Position numbers and translations under genes: made by a program. From a virus, in IMG/VR virus record IMGVR_UViG_3300039456_000006, positions 1 through 40,507 of that record: a stretch of DNA of 40,507 nucleotides; one strand, given 5' to 3'. Within the stretch, counting starts at the first letter, position 1, and every line of letters begins with the position of its first letter. The notes beneath the pieces were generated by a model. It was not told the DNA's origin. It was given only the letters and a program-made list of their open reading frames with translations, and did no database searches. Shown here in pieces: positions 1-6,837 of this stretch.

Positions 1-2
1 AA

Positions 3-71
3 GCACCTCGTCGCGCCGCCGAAGCCCGGCTCGCCTATCACGCCGAAAACGACACTCTCGATTTGTACTAA
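3..71 (+). CDS. C-terminal fragment of an unknown protein, cut by the window edge
   Basis: The third forward frame is open from the window edge to TAA at 69-71 and reads as a 22-residue tail ending in DTLDLY. The stop overlaps the AAGGAG ribosome site (70-75) of the next gene, the tight spacing seen elsewhere in this genome. The start lies outside the window. Frame 1 is also open here, so the assignment is inference. No function can be given. Confidence 0.4.
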   Translation, partial: APRRAAEARLAYHAENDTLDLY

Positions 72-84
72 GGAGCCCGAGACA

Positions 85-354
85 ATGAATAAGCAAACCC
101 GCCAAGAGATCGCCAAGATCACCGAAGAGATCGAGACGATCGCAAACCGCTTTACCGAGTTGCACGACCGGATCGAGGAGCTCGCCGAGGAAGAGCGCGA
201 GAAGTTCGAAAACATGCCGGAGTCGATGCAATACGGCGAGAAGGGCGAGGCGCTCGAGCAAGCCGCCGACGCGCTCGAGAATGCAGCGATCGAGCTCGAC
301 CTTACCGGCGAGATCGAATCCGTCACCCAATACTTAGAAGAGGCCGCACAATGA
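85..354 (+). CDS. Small acidic helical protein, unknown function
   Basis: An 89-residue protein rich in Glu, Ala and Ile with heptad-like spacing, so probably a helical or coiled-coil protein. It has no membrane segment, cysteine or recognisable domain. The start is set by AAGGAG at 70-75, nine bases before ATG. The reading frame is open upstream to the window edge, but the ribosome site supports the start at 85. It overlaps the next gene by ATGA (351-354), so the two are probably translationally coupled. It belongs to a run of small plus-strand genes that seems to continue from the right end of the window. Confidence 0.75.
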   Translation: MNKQTRQEIAKITEEIETIANRFTELHDRIEELAEEEREKFENMPESMQYGEKGEALEQAADALENAAIELDLTGEIESVTQYLEEAAQ

Positions 355-575
355 GCATTCAAAACCACGACGCCCGCGATCTATACGAGCGCGCACAAGC
401 TGGCGAAGGCGCCTTCGCTAATACCAAGATCGAGGAGATCGCCAAGGCAAGCGACGCCGCGGCCGAGGGTATCCTCGCCGCCTTCAAAGAGGCCGGGCTC
501 ACTTTCCCGGGCGACGATCGAGCCGAGAATCTCGTGACCGCGATCTTCGCGACGGCGTGCGAGGTCAATCTCTAA
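351..575 (+). CDS. Small Ala-rich hypothetical protein
   Basis: A 74-residue protein with predicted helices and no recognised motif. Its ATG overlaps the stop of the preceding gene (ATGA), which fixes the start and suggests coupling. It is the last gene before a strong rho-independent terminator at 622-649 and so probably ends the plus-strand early operon. A 69-codon open frame on the opposite strand is a shadow of this gene. Function unknown. Confidence 0.7.
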   Translation: MSIQNHDARDLYERAQAGEGAFANTKIEEIAKASDAAAEGILAAFKEAGLTFPGDDRAENLVTAIFATACEVNL

Positions 576-580
576 TGGAA

Positions 581-617
581 TAACGAGTGCGGGGGCGCTT
601 AACGAGTTTTAACGAGT
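581..617 (+). repeat. Three AACGAGT repeats downstream of the early operon
   Basis: AACGAGT occurs at 582-588, 601-607 and 611-617. The last two copies are exactly 10 bp apart and the first is 19 bp upstream of the second. The sequence differs from the GTGAC operators, but the one-helical-turn spacing is similar. A protein-binding site between the last gene and its terminator is possible; no function is shown. Confidence 0.5.
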
Positions 618-621
618 AACG

Positions 622-649
622 GCCCGGGGCGAGAGCTCCGGGCTTTTTT
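622..649 (+). terminator. Strong rho-independent terminator with GAGA tetraloop
   Basis: A 9-bp stem (622-630 with 635-643, including one G-T pair) closes a GAGA (GNRA-type) loop and is followed by six T (644-649). This is the clearest intrinsic terminator in the window. It ends the small plus-strand operon at 85-575. Confidence 0.9.
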
Positions 650-697
650 ACGTTAGGCCGCAAGTCGCGGGTTTTTACGCTAGGCCGCAAGTCGCGG
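645..697 (+). repeat. Two near-identical 26-bp direct repeats
   Basis: Positions 645-670 and 672-697 are the same 26-bp unit, starting TTTTTACG and ending CAAGTCGCGG, with one mismatch (T653/C680) and a period of 27 bp. They start inside the T-tract of the terminator and end about 70 bp before the next gene. The role is unknown; a regulatory site or a recent duplication are both possible. Confidence 0.85.
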
Positions 698-768
698 CGC
701 GTCGGGGTGGCGTTTTTTTCACTTTTTTTGTTACGGCTGGCACCAAAGCGGTTGTAACCGACGGGAAT

Positions 769-1200
769 TTGTCGGATTCAACTCTACTTGGGGGCGAGTC
801 TATAAACTGGAGTCACGATTTGAATATACGAGTACAAGCGCGGGACGTCCCGTCATATAGCGCGGTGCACACGGTCGCCGAAACGCTCAATTTTTACGAC
901 GAGGCAATTCGCATAGTTGCGGCAAAAGGGGGAGACCCGGAGTCGCAAGAAATTTTTGATCTCGCCGACCTTCGGACTCGCGTGCTGGTCGCCGTCGAGC
1001 GTGAGAAGATCAAGAATCCCGACCGCGTCGACGATCTTCGCCTCGTGATCGGGGCTTGCGTCGCAATCGGTTATGAAGACGAAGACGGCGAGACAATCGC
1101 CGAGTCTTTGATTGTGCGCTGCCCCTGTTGCGGTACGCCGCAAGAAGTAGAATACGCCCGAGCCATTGTTGCCCGGGCGTGTTCCGAGAATGCCGAATAG
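769..1200 (+). CDS. Hypothetical protein with a CxxC zinc knuckle
   Basis: An unknown protein of up to 143 residues. Near the C terminus it carries the motif CPCCGTP, a two-cysteine knuckle that could bind zinc or act in a dimer. The start is uncertain: TTG at 769 has a poor ribosome site, whereas TTG at 820 is preceded by GGAG at 809-812 with seven-base spacing, giving a protein of about 126 residues. It stands alone on the plus strand after a terminator, converges with the minus operon ending at 1205, and uses more AT-rich codons at its 5' end than its neighbours. Confidence 0.6.
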   Translation: MSDSTLLGGESINWSHDLNIRVQARDVPSYSAVHTVAETLNFYDEAIRIVAAKGGDPESQEIFDLADLRTRVLVAVEREKIKNPDRVDDLRLVIGACVAIGYEDEDGETIAESLIVRCPCCGTPQEVEYARAIVARACSENAE

Positions 1201-1204
1201 GCAC

Positions 1205-1831
1205 TTACCAAGCTGATCGACCAAGGGGCTCGAGGAGCATCTTCGCGCGCGTCGTGAAGGCGGCCTCGAGCTCGCCGGGCGTGAGCTCGTAAGCCGACGA
1301 GAGCTCGCGCCCGGCCGGATCGGGAAGCCCGATCTCGGTCGCCCAATCCTGCCCGACAATGTCGCGCGCCTCGATCGCGAGAGAGAGGTTGTCGTAATGC
1401 TTCACCAAAGGAGGGAGCGCCGCCGCAATGCCGTAGCGTTGCGCGACCACGCCCCAGACCCGGCCCTCGAGCAATGCGACCTCGGGCACGAGGTGCTTAA
1501 CCGCGCGCACGAGGTCGCCGACGTATGCCTCGGCCGCGTCGTGCATCAGGATTTGAAGCAAGAGCTCCGGGTCGGTTATGTCGTCGGCCTCGGCGAGCTC
1601 GACCATTGCGAGGCAATGCGCGGCTGTCGGGACGTGACGAGCGAGGCCGTTGTAACGGTTAGACCACGAGAGGCCGCGAGCAATGTCTCGAAGGAAGACG
1701 TCGAGGGCTCGAGGCCGACCGAGATCGAAGAAGACCGAGCCCGTCCATATGCAAGACGGTTTGCGAGGCCCGGCGACGGTCGGGTGACGAGGCGTTTCGT
1801 TTGCGATCCGTTCAAATCGAGTCATTTTCAT
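1205..1831 (-). CDS. HD-domain phosphohydrolase
   Basis: A 208-residue protein of the HD superfamily, similar in layout to YfbR-type 5'-nucleotidases that dephosphorylate deoxynucleoside monophosphates. The metal-binding residues are visible: His in the AAHCLAM helix, then HD in MHDAAEAYVGDL, and a later conserved Asp in the KHYDNLSLAIEA helix. The start is fixed by TAATG overlap with the upstream gene. It is the last gene of the minus early operon. In phages such enzymes are thought to adjust the nucleotide pool; the exact substrate is inference. Confidence 0.8.
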   Translation of the reverse strand: MKMTRFERIANETPRHPTVAGPRKPSCIWTGSVFFDLGRPRALDVFLRDIARGLSWSNRYNGLARHVPTAAHCLAMVELAEADDITDPELLLQILMHDAAEAYVGDLVRAVKHLVPEVALLEGRVWGVVAQRYGIAAALPPLVKHYDNLSLAIEARDIVGQDWATEIGLPDPAGRELSSAYELTPGELEAAFTTRAKMLLEPLGRSAW

Positions 1832-2010
1832 TAGCGCGCGCCCCCGAATGCGAGGCCGTGCTTGCCTTGTGCGGCCGCTTGGCGCCGGTGCTCGAGCTCG
1901 AGGTCTCGGTCGGTGTAAGAGGTGTTTTCGTGGTGCACGTCGCGCGGTGTGACGGCGTGCTCGTCGCCAAGCGCTGCGACGGCGTGCTCGAGGTGTTTTC
2001 GTTCATTCAC
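1831..2010 (-). CDS. Small charged hypothetical protein
   Basis: A 59-residue hydrophilic protein rich in His, Arg and Glu, without a known domain. A GTG start at 2010 is chosen because GGAC lies about eight bases upstream and the stop overlaps the next start as TAATG at 1829-1833. An ATG four bases further in is in another frame and gives a low-complexity Ser/Thr product, so it is rejected. It overlaps the methyltransferase gene by 8 bp and is probably coupled to it. Confidence 0.55.
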   Translation of the reverse strand: MNERKHLEHAVAALGDEHAVTPRDVHHENTSYTDRDLELEHRRQAAAQGKHGLAFGGAR

Positions 2011-2578
2011 TTGTGGAGTCCTTTGAAGAGAATTTTTCGGTTTGATTGCCCCAAACATTCCAGCCGCGAAGGTGCGGCTCGCTCGACGATCGAGCGAAGA
2101 GCTCGAGCTTCCGGGCGTCGGGAAGGGCGCGATTAACGGCCCGGTGAATGTCGGGGGGCTTGCGCGAGTGCTCTTGCCGGGGGCGCTCGATCACGGAGTC
2201 CGAGAAGAGCGTCGGCTTCGGGCAAGGGAAGCGGCCTCGAGTGCAGATATAAACCGGCTCGTGCCGGTTGCGCGCCCAATAGCCGGTGCCGATCCGGTCT
2301 TTCTGCCATGTGACTTGCGACTTGTATTTGAAGCCCCAAGCCTTCACGACGTCGAAGGCGAGCTCGGCAAAAGGGACCGTGACCCACATCAAGAGAAGCG
2401 CGTCTTTGCTGGCGATCTCTTTAACCGGCAAGGCCATTATGTCGGGCAATCTCATGCAAGGATAATGGCCGAAGGCATTTCGCCCGGGACGCTTCTCGGA
2501 GTTGCCCGCGAAGCGCCAAGGGGGATCGGCGAGGATCACGTCGAAGCGCCCCTCGAGGTCGGCGAAGGGGGCGCTCAA
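2003..2578 (-). CDS. MT-A70 family adenine methyltransferase
   Basis: A 191-residue protein with the MT-A70 signature DPPW at residues 18-21, preceded by the strand FDVILA and followed by GYWARNRHEPVY, typical of phage members. These proteins transfer a methyl group from S-adenosylmethionine to N6 of adenine, usually in DNA in phages, and can protect the genome from restriction or alter regulation. The ATG overlaps the stop of the upstream membrane-protein gene (ATGA). No separate target-recognition domain is visible, so the target sequence cannot be told. Confidence 0.88.
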   Translation of the reverse strand: MSAPFADLEGRFDVILADPPWRFAGNSEKRPGRNAFGHYPCMRLPDIMALPVKEIASKDALLLMWVTVPFAELAFDVVKAWGFKYKSQVTWQKDRIGTGYWARNRHEPVYICTRGRFPCPKPTLFSDSVIERPRQEHSRKPPDIHRAVNRALPDARKLELFARSSSEPHLRGWNVWGNQTEKFSSKDSTSE

Positions 2579-2769
2579 AGCACGCCCCCGAGATAGATCA
2601 AGGTGAGTCCGATCACGTGCGCGAGGATCGTCGCGAGCATACCGATCCCGGCTTGCGCGCTCTTCTTCTCGTCGTTCTCGGATTGATTGACGGCCGACCC
2701 GGTCGCGAGGCCGAGGATCACGCCCCCGGTGTGAGCGAAGAGCCCAAGGGTTATTAGAGCGAATGTCAT
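2575..2769 (-). CDS. Small membrane protein with two predicted TM helices
   Basis: A 64-residue protein with two hydrophobic segments (about residues 2-24 and 42-63) separated by a charged linker containing ENDEKKSAQ. ATG 2769 is chosen because it overlaps the upstream stop as TAATG; a longer frame from 2811 would run deep into that gene. Its place among early genes makes a role in lysis less likely. Superinfection exclusion or another membrane function is possible but unproven. Confidence 0.7.
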   Translation of the reverse strand: MTFALITLGLFAHTGGVILGLATGSAVNQSENDEKKSAQAGIGMLATILAHVIGLTLIYLGGVL

Positions 2770-3284
2770 TAGCACGCCCTCGCTACATTGCCGCCGGGTC
2801 TGGCGTCGCACGATACGCTCGGCCCGACGTAGGGGCTCGAGGCCGCGATCCCGGCGCGAGTGTTCGCCACAAGAAGGAAGCCGTCGGCACCGCGCACCGC
2901 GTTAATGGTCGCACGCTTCACGCTCGAGCGAAGGCGAGAGACCACGGCCGAGACCGATTGCGGCTTGATACCGGCCGCGGCGCCGAGCTCTTCGCTCGAA
3001 ACCATTTGCCCGGGCTTGCGAGCGAGAGCCTCGAGGACGGCGCCGTCGGAGGCCGTGAGATCGCCCTCGAAGTCGAGCCCAAGGGCGCAAGCGGCCTCGA
3101 GTGTCTCCGGGTTGATCTTGCCGCGCTTTGAGGTCGCGCGACCGCCCTCGAGCTCGGCGACGCGCGCCTCGAGCTCGGCGATCGTGTCGAGCATATCAGA
3201 GACGCCGAGGCTCTCGGAGATAAGCGCGGCGAGATCGTCGATCACGCTCGACTCTGTTGCGGGGGTGAAGAGATCGCCGCTCAT
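2769..3284 (-). CDS. Probable DNA-binding protein with coiled coil and winged-helix-like region
   Basis: A 171-residue protein. Residues about 31-50 form a Glu/Ala-rich coiled-coil segment. Residues about 77-140 (LTASDGAVLEALARKPGQ, then a helix pair and VSRLRSSVKR) look like the winged helix-turn-helix fold of response-regulator outputs, without a receiver domain. The C-terminal 30 residues are Ser/Ala-rich. It starts by ATGA overlap with the GapR-like gene and sits beside another HTH gene, so a regulatory or nucleoid role is plausible. The family could not be named with certainty. Confidence 0.65.
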   Translation of the reverse strand: MSGDLFTPATESSVIDDLAALISESLGVSDMLDTIAELEARVAELEGGRATSKRGKINPETLEAACALGLDFEGDLTASDGAVLEALARKPGQMVSSEELGAAAGIKPQSVSAVVSRLRSSVKRATINAVRGADGFLLVANTRAGIAASSPYVGPSVSCDARPGGNVARAC

Positions 3285-3538
3285 TGACCGAGCGCCTCGC
3301 GATACATATCGAAGACGGCTTCTTCTTCGGCAATGTCGTCTTTGTCTCGCTTACGGTATGCGATCACCTTCGCCAAGACCTTCACGTCGTAACCGCGCGA
3401 CTTTGCCTCGGCTTTGACCTCTTTCACCTGATCGGCGAGATCGACCTTCTCGGCCTCGAGGTGCTCGATCCGCTCGACAAACTGGCGAAGCTCGGCCGCG
3501 GTGACTCGATAGGCGTCGGGGTTGTTTTCGTTGCTCAT
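3281..3538 (-). CDS. GapR-like DUF2312 nucleoid protein
   Basis: An 85-residue protein matching DUF2312 almost end to end: LRQFVERIEHLEAEK, an alpha-helical coiled region, AEAKSRGYDVKVL, a basic YRKRDKD stretch and a C-terminal MYREALG. The family's best-studied member, Caulobacter GapR, clamps around overtwisted, AT-rich DNA and assists replication and topoisomerases. The family is mainly alphaproteobacterial, which supports the host assignment. The phage copy may act on phage DNA topology or modulate the host GapR; that is inference. The start is fixed by ATGA overlap. Confidence 0.92.
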   Translation of the reverse strand: MSNENNPDAYRVTAAELRQFVERIEHLEAEKVDLADQVKEVKAEAKSRGYDVKVLAKVIAYRKRDKDDIAEEEAVFDMYREALGQ

Positions 3539-3963
3539 TGTTTTTTGTCTTTCTCTTGTTTCGATTCTGCCCCGATCTTGCGGACAAGAGCCCAGCCCTT
3601 GCGCGTAAGTCGAAGCCCGGTCGGCGAGCGCGTGACGAGGCCGCGATCTGCCATTCTCTCGACGCGCTTTCGCGCGACGCCCCTTTCGATCCCGATTAGC
3701 TCGGCGACCCGGAAAGCGGTCACGGCGCGATCTCTCTTTTCCGCGATTGCGACGGCGAGAATTGTCATATTCTCGATCGTGCGAAGGCTTCGCGGAGGAG
3801 GGGCGAGAGGGCCGGGGAGCTCGGGAAAGAGCCGCCCCCGGAGGATCGCGTCGATTTGTCTTCGGGAAAGGCCCGAAGAGCGCGAGAGGGAGAGCGCGCT
3901 CTCGCCCCCCGCGTGACGCTCTCGAAGGTCGACGATTGCCTTCCTCGTGAGAGCGTCACTCAT
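3535..3963 (-). CDS. Helix-turn-helix DNA-binding protein
   Basis: A 142-residue protein with two likely DNA-binding parts. Residues about 20-42 (SALSLSRSSGLSRRQIDAIL) form a classic HTH. Residues about 62-125 read as a winged helix of the MarR/ArsR type: TAFRVAELIGIERGVARKRV, then a wing at LVTRSPTGLRLTRKG. The C terminus is very basic (SKQEKDKKQ). It starts three bases after the upstream gene's stop and overlaps the GapR-like gene by ATGA. A regulator of early genes is likely; the target is unknown. Confidence 0.7.
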   Translation of the reverse strand: MSDALTRKAIVDLRERHAGGESALSLSRSSGLSRRQIDAILRGRLFPELPGPLAPPPRSLRTIENMTILAVAIAEKRDRAVTAFRVAELIGIERGVARKRVERMADRGLVTRSPTGLRLTRKGWALVRKIGAESKQEKDKKQ

Positions 3964-3966
3964 GGC

Positions 3967-4794
3967 TTAGAATTCCGCCTTCGCACCTACCGGCCCGCCG
4001 GGCATTGGGGGAGCCGCCGGAACCGCCGGAGCGGGCGCCGGAGCCGCCGGAGCGGGCGCCATTGGAGCCGGTGCAGGAGCCGCCGGAGCGATCGGAGCCG
4101 GGGCAGGAGCCGCGGGCGCCGGGGGAGCCATAGGAGCGGCCGGAGCGGGGGCAGGGGGAGCCATAGGAGCGGCCGGAGCGGGCGCCGGGGGCGTTGCTGG
4201 CACCAAGGGAGCGGCGACCGTCGCGAGCGGCTTAAATCCGGCTTGCTCGGGCGTGATCCATTGCGTGATAACGAGGAGCGGATAAGCGAGGAGCTTCCCG
4301 TTTATCGTCTCTTCGTGCGCGCCCTGCATTTGAACGACCGGCACGAGCCCGGGGTTTTGCGCCTCTTGCGCTTGGAGTTGTGGCGCGAGGTATTCGAGGC
4401 CGCTAAACGCCGTCCATCCGCCCTGTTGCCAAAGATACACCCGGCCGGAGAAGTCGGAGATCGGAAGCGACAAGCATTTCTTGTAACCGTCGCCCGGCTT
4501 GATCGGGAAAGGTTGCCCGGCTGGCATCAGAGACCGAAGAGGCTTCGGCATGTGTTGCTCGTTTAGCTCCCATCCGTATTGAAAATTCGGGGGGCGAATG
4601 TCGATCGCGACGCCAGATTGCGAGATCACGTCGAAGCCGTAACGCTGGCGACGGCCGCTTCCGTCGTCCATCGAGAGAGACCACGACCGGCGCGGCAAGA
4701 CGCCGTCGTCGGAGCCTTGCGAGGTCCAAGAGACGAAGCCGTCGAAGCCGCCGCCTTGTGGCCCGAGGTCGAGACCGTTTCCGAAAATGCTCAT
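3967..4794 (-). CDS. Unknown protein with a long Pro/Ala-rich C-terminal tail
   Basis: A 275-residue protein. Residues 1 to about 195 form a Trp-, Tyr- and Gly-containing globular domain rich in predicted strands. Residues about 196-275 are almost only Pro, Ala and Met in repeats such as APAAPMAPP. It lies directly downstream of the exonuclease gene, a common place for a phage recombination annealing protein or single-strand DNA-binding protein, so a partner role in recombination or replication is possible. No family was recognised. The tail is probably a flexible spacer. ATG 4794 lies about 60 bp after the exonuclease stop. Confidence 0.7.
   Translation of the reverse strand: MSIFGNGLDLGPQGGGFDGFVSWTSQGSDDGVLPRRSWSLSMDDGSGRRQRYGFDVISQSGVAIDIRPPNFQYGWELNEQHMPKPLRSLMPAGQPFPIKPGDGYKKCLSLPISDFSGRVYLWQQGGWTAFSGLEYLAPQLQAQEAQNPGLVPVVQMQGAHEETINGKLLAYPLLVITQWITPEQAGFKPLATVAAPLVPATPPAPAPAAPMAPPAPAPAAPMAPPAPAAPAPAPIAPAAPAPAPMAPAPAAPAPAPAVPAAPPMPGGPVGAKAEF
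3985..4200 (-). repeat. Low-complexity Pro/Ala codon repeats
   Basis: The 3' part of the gene at 3967-4794 consists of imperfect tandem copies of GCCGGAGC- and GGGGCAGG-like blocks encoding APAP and PMAPP units. Such arrays expand and contract easily by recombination, so tail length may differ between related phages. Confidence 0.8.
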
Positions 4795-4830
4795 TGATTG
4801 AGTCCTTTGTTTTCGAGGTTTGGAAGGGTT

Positions 4831-4851
4831 GCGCCCGGAGCCCCCGGGCGC
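4831..4851 (-). terminator. Hairpin after the exonuclease gene
   Basis: GCGCCCGG at 4831-4838 pairs with CCGGGCGC at 4844-4851 around a five-base loop. It lies seven bases after the exonuclease stop (minus strand) and is followed by a pyrimidine-rich but not T-only stretch. It may be a weak terminator or an RNA-stabilising stem between two genes. Confidence 0.5.
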
Positions 4852-4857
4852 GCGGGA

Positions 4858-5655
4858 TCAAATGCCGAAGAGCTTTCGCCGTTCGGCTTTCATGCCGGGG
4901 TCGCTCCAATAAAAAGTATCGGGGATCACGGGCACGATCTGCGCGAGCTCGTGCTTGTCTGCCGACAATTTAAGGAAGCGATTCATTCGGTTTGCGACGG
5001 CCTTAACCATCGCGAGCACGTCTTCGGGATCGCCGTCGGCGAGCGAGGCGTGCTTCTTTGGTGTCGCATAGAGAAACTCGACCGACCAACCGTCGGCCGC
5101 GGCTTTCTGGTAAACGCACCGCTGCACAATGTGCGCGAAGGATTGCTTCGAGGGGCACGCGAAAGACGTCTTGAGATCGACGATCGTCTTCCGGTTGCCG
5201 CCGAAGGCAAAGTCGAGATAGCCGATAAAGTCGATCGACGTCCCGTCGTCGAGGCCACACGACAAGCTGATCTTGTGTTGCGGCGTGCGACCGGAGTCGT
5301 CGGCCGGGGGCGCGATAATGTCTTTGCCGTATTGCTCGAGCCCCTCGAGGGCTTGATCGACGAAGCCGGGAATCCCGTTGCGTTGCTTCGAGTGATCCGA
5401 AAAGATCATTGCGGTTTTTTTGTCGTATGCCGCGAGAGCCGCTTCGACCGCTTCGTCGCGCGTCTTCCCGTGAAGGAGCACGTCGGAGCAAGCATCTTCG
5501 ACGACGATCCCTCGCCACATAGCCGCGCCGGGCGTGCCGCGCTTTTTGAAGACTTTCTCGGTAAGCCAGAAAGCCGGGCAATTCATGTAGGCGTTGATTG
5601 AGCTCGGCGAGAGGTGCGCTATCCCGTGAGTTTGAAAGCCGTTCTTTTGTGTCAT
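4858..5655 (-). CDS. PD-(D/E)XK nuclease of the RecB/Cas4-like group
   Basis: A 265-residue protein with the N-terminal segment LSPSSINAYMNCPAFW typical of PDDEXK_1 (RecB-like) nucleases. The catalytic motifs are GYLDFAFGG (Asp) and IVDLKTS (D-x-K), followed by QRCVYQKAA, matching the QxxxY motif of the family. Such phage nucleases act as 5'-3' exonucleases in recombination or DNA processing. ATG 5655 starts just before the conserved region; a longer frame to 5790 would run through the operator-containing gap and is unlikely. It heads the minus early operon. Confidence 0.85.
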   Translation of the reverse strand: MTQKNGFQTHGIAHLSPSSINAYMNCPAFWLTEKVFKKRGTPGAAMWRGIVVEDACSDVLLHGKTRDEAVEAALAAYDKKTAMIFSDHSKQRNGIPGFVDQALEGLEQYGKDIIAPPADDSGRTPQHKISLSCGLDDGTSIDFIGYLDFAFGGNRKTIVDLKTSFACPSKQSFAHIVQRCVYQKAAADGWSVEFLYATPKKHASLADGDPEDVLAMVKAVANRMNRFLKLSADKHELAQIVPVIPDTFYWSDPGMKAERRKLFGI

Positions 5656-5771
5656 GTTGTGACGATCCAGAATAAGAGACAGATTGACGCGATCGAGAGA
5701 AAGCCTAGTAAATCGAGGGCGAAAGCCCTTATCCGGCCGGGTCGCGGTTGTCTGCGCGGTTGGGTTATTGT

Positions 5772-5786
5772 GTGACGTTTTGTGAC
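5772..5786 (+). promoter_or_regulatory. Direct-repeat operator upstream of the exonuclease operon
   Basis: GTGAC at 5772-5776 and again at 5782-5786, ten bases apart, in the 165-bp gap between the exonuclease start (5655) and the RuvC gene end (5821). It is one of 16 sites of the same type. The gap holds no gene and should contain the promoter for the operon ending at 1205. Confidence 0.7.
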
Positions 5787-5820
5787 ACACGAGGCAAAAA
5801 AATAGAGCAATGCCAGGGAC

Positions 5821-6336
5821 TTACCCGGATTTGCGGAGTGTTTGCCGCGCCCCGAAGAGTGCGATCAAAGCGGCGTCGGCGCGGTTGTGATCCTTCTTGC
5901 GCTTGAAGAGCTCGGCGTGCCGGGGGAAGAGCTCGATCGCCAGTTGCCGCGCGGCCTCTTCGCCGTCGCTGCCCTTCTTGCCGTTGAGCTTGAATTCTTT
6001 CTTCCACTCTTGCGGCGTCGGTTGCGTGAAGGGCACGAGAGCGGCCGACAAGCATCCCTTAATCGCGCCGACGGCCTCACCGAATGCAAAGGCGCTCGCG
6101 GAGCCGTCTCTCGGTTGCGGCCCGACCTTCTCGAGATAGGCGAGATCGACCATATCGGCGCCGGTATCGGTGAAGATTGACAAGAGGTCGGCGATCGCGA
6201 CGCGCTTTCTCTTCGACTTGCCGACCTTGAGCTCGAAGGTTGGCACGTCGTGCACCTCGAGGAAGCCGCTCTCGGGATCGAGGATCGCGATCGCGCCGCT
6301 CGTGCCCGGGTCAATGCCTAGAATGAGTTTTCCCAT
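5821..6336 (-). CDS. RuvC-like Holliday junction resolvase
   Basis: A 171-residue protein with the RNase H-like fold of RuvC. The acidic residues are visible in order: Asp9 in LILGIDPGTSG, Glu69 in LAYLEKVGPQ, and the C-terminal HNRADAAL (His150, Asp154). It cuts four-way or branched DNA made by recombination and replication, which helps prepare DNA for packaging. The TAATG overlap with the HTH gene upstream fixes the start and suggests coupled translation. Confidence 0.92.
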   Translation of the reverse strand: MGKLILGIDPGTSGAIAILDPESGFLEVHDVPTFELKVGKSKRKRVAIADLLSIFTDTGADMVDLAYLEKVGPQPRDGSASAFAFGEAVGAIKGCLSAALVPFTQPTPQEWKKEFKLNGKKGSDGEEAARQLAIELFPRHAELFKRKKDHNRADAALIALFGARQTLRKSG

Positions 6337-6527
6337 TAGCCTTGAGCCTCGAGCTCGAGCTTGTCGAGGTAAGACTTACTGATTAGAATTGAGTCGCCAA
6401 CCATTGCGTGCGGAAACTTGCCGCGCTTACATGCTCGGCGCAAAGTTGTAGCATTTAGGCCGAGACGCTTCGCGGCCTCGGGGATCGTGCAGAAGCCCGA
6501 TTTTGGCGCTTCATCATTGGAGCTCAT
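6336..6527 (-). CDS. xis: Excisionase-like MerR/HTH_17 protein
   Basis: A 62-residue protein with a single HTH of the excisionase type: FCTIPEAAKRLGLNATTLRR, then CKRGKFPHAMVGDSILISK. ATG 6527 is chosen because GAGGG lies six bases upstream; a longer frame to 6569 would include operator sequence. It is divergent from the RHH-integrase operon, the usual place for a directionality factor or early regulator. Excisionase is the likeliest role given the nearby integrase; a simple transcription regulator is the alternative. Confidence 0.75.
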   Translation of the reverse strand: MSSNDEAPKSGFCTIPEAAKRLGLNATTLRRACKRGKFPHAMVGDSILISKSYLDKLELEAQG

Positions 6528-6562
6528 GGCTTGCCCTCTTTTTGTGAAATGTTGCCCGACTT

Positions 6563-6577
6563 GTGACATTTTGTGCC
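6563..6577 (+). promoter_or_regulatory. Direct-repeat operator before the xis-like gene
   Basis: GTGAC (6563-6567) and GTGCC (6573-6577), ten bases apart, 36 bp upstream of the xis-like start. It lies downstream of the likely -10 box at 6600-6605 of the minus promoter, so a bound protein would block transcription from it. Confidence 0.7.
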
Positions 6578-6599
6578 GGTTCCTAAGCGATACCGTCTA

Positions 6600-6629
6600 A
6601 ATATAGCCCATGCAATCACAAAACGTCAC
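6600..6629 (-). promoter_or_regulatory. Probable minus-strand promoter with overlapping operator
   Basis: On the minus strand GTGAC (6629-6625) and GTGAT (6619-6615), ten bases apart, precede a good -10 box TATATT (6605-6600) by nine bases. The repeats occupy the -35 and spacer region, where a bound protein would either repress or replace -35 contacts. It would drive the xis-like and ruvC-like genes. Confidence 0.6.
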
Positions 6630-6726
6630 AAGATATAGTTTTGCCGCATAGGGCGCGTAAGTGTCTGTTAAGCAAGGTTTTTATTTTTGCATGGGTGCTG
6701 TGAAAATTTGTATAAGTTGAAAAAAC

Positions 6727-6775
6727 GGCACATAACGGCACATTCTTGACGCTTTAACTGATTCCCTTGTTAGGT
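6727..6775 (+). promoter_or_regulatory. Operator and candidate promoter of the RHH-integrase operon
   Basis: Two GGCAC words (6727-6731 and 6737-6741), which are GTGCC on the minus strand, lie ten bases apart inside two tandem copies of AACGGCACAT. They stand just upstream of TTGACG (6746-6751), a near-consensus -35 box. A weak -10 (TTAGGT, 6770-6775) follows at 18 bp. The arrangement suits regulation of the plus-strand RHH-integrase transcript. The surrounding 6570-6888 gap is unusually AT-rich for this genome. Confidence 0.55.
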
Positions 6776-6837
6776 AAAAATTAGCCTATTTAGTAATAAA
6801 TGTGCACAAACTAGAAAATATGTGTATGAGTAGAGTT

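Noticed and set aside
853-1359. Minus-strand frame of 168 codons overlapping the genes at 769 and 1205
   Set aside because: It overlaps two better supported genes, and its translation is rich in Arg and Ser without any motif.
3985-4200. Pro/Ala repeat region as a minisatellite or regulatory array
   Set aside because: The repeats keep the reading frame of the 275-residue protein and are explained by its low-complexity tail.
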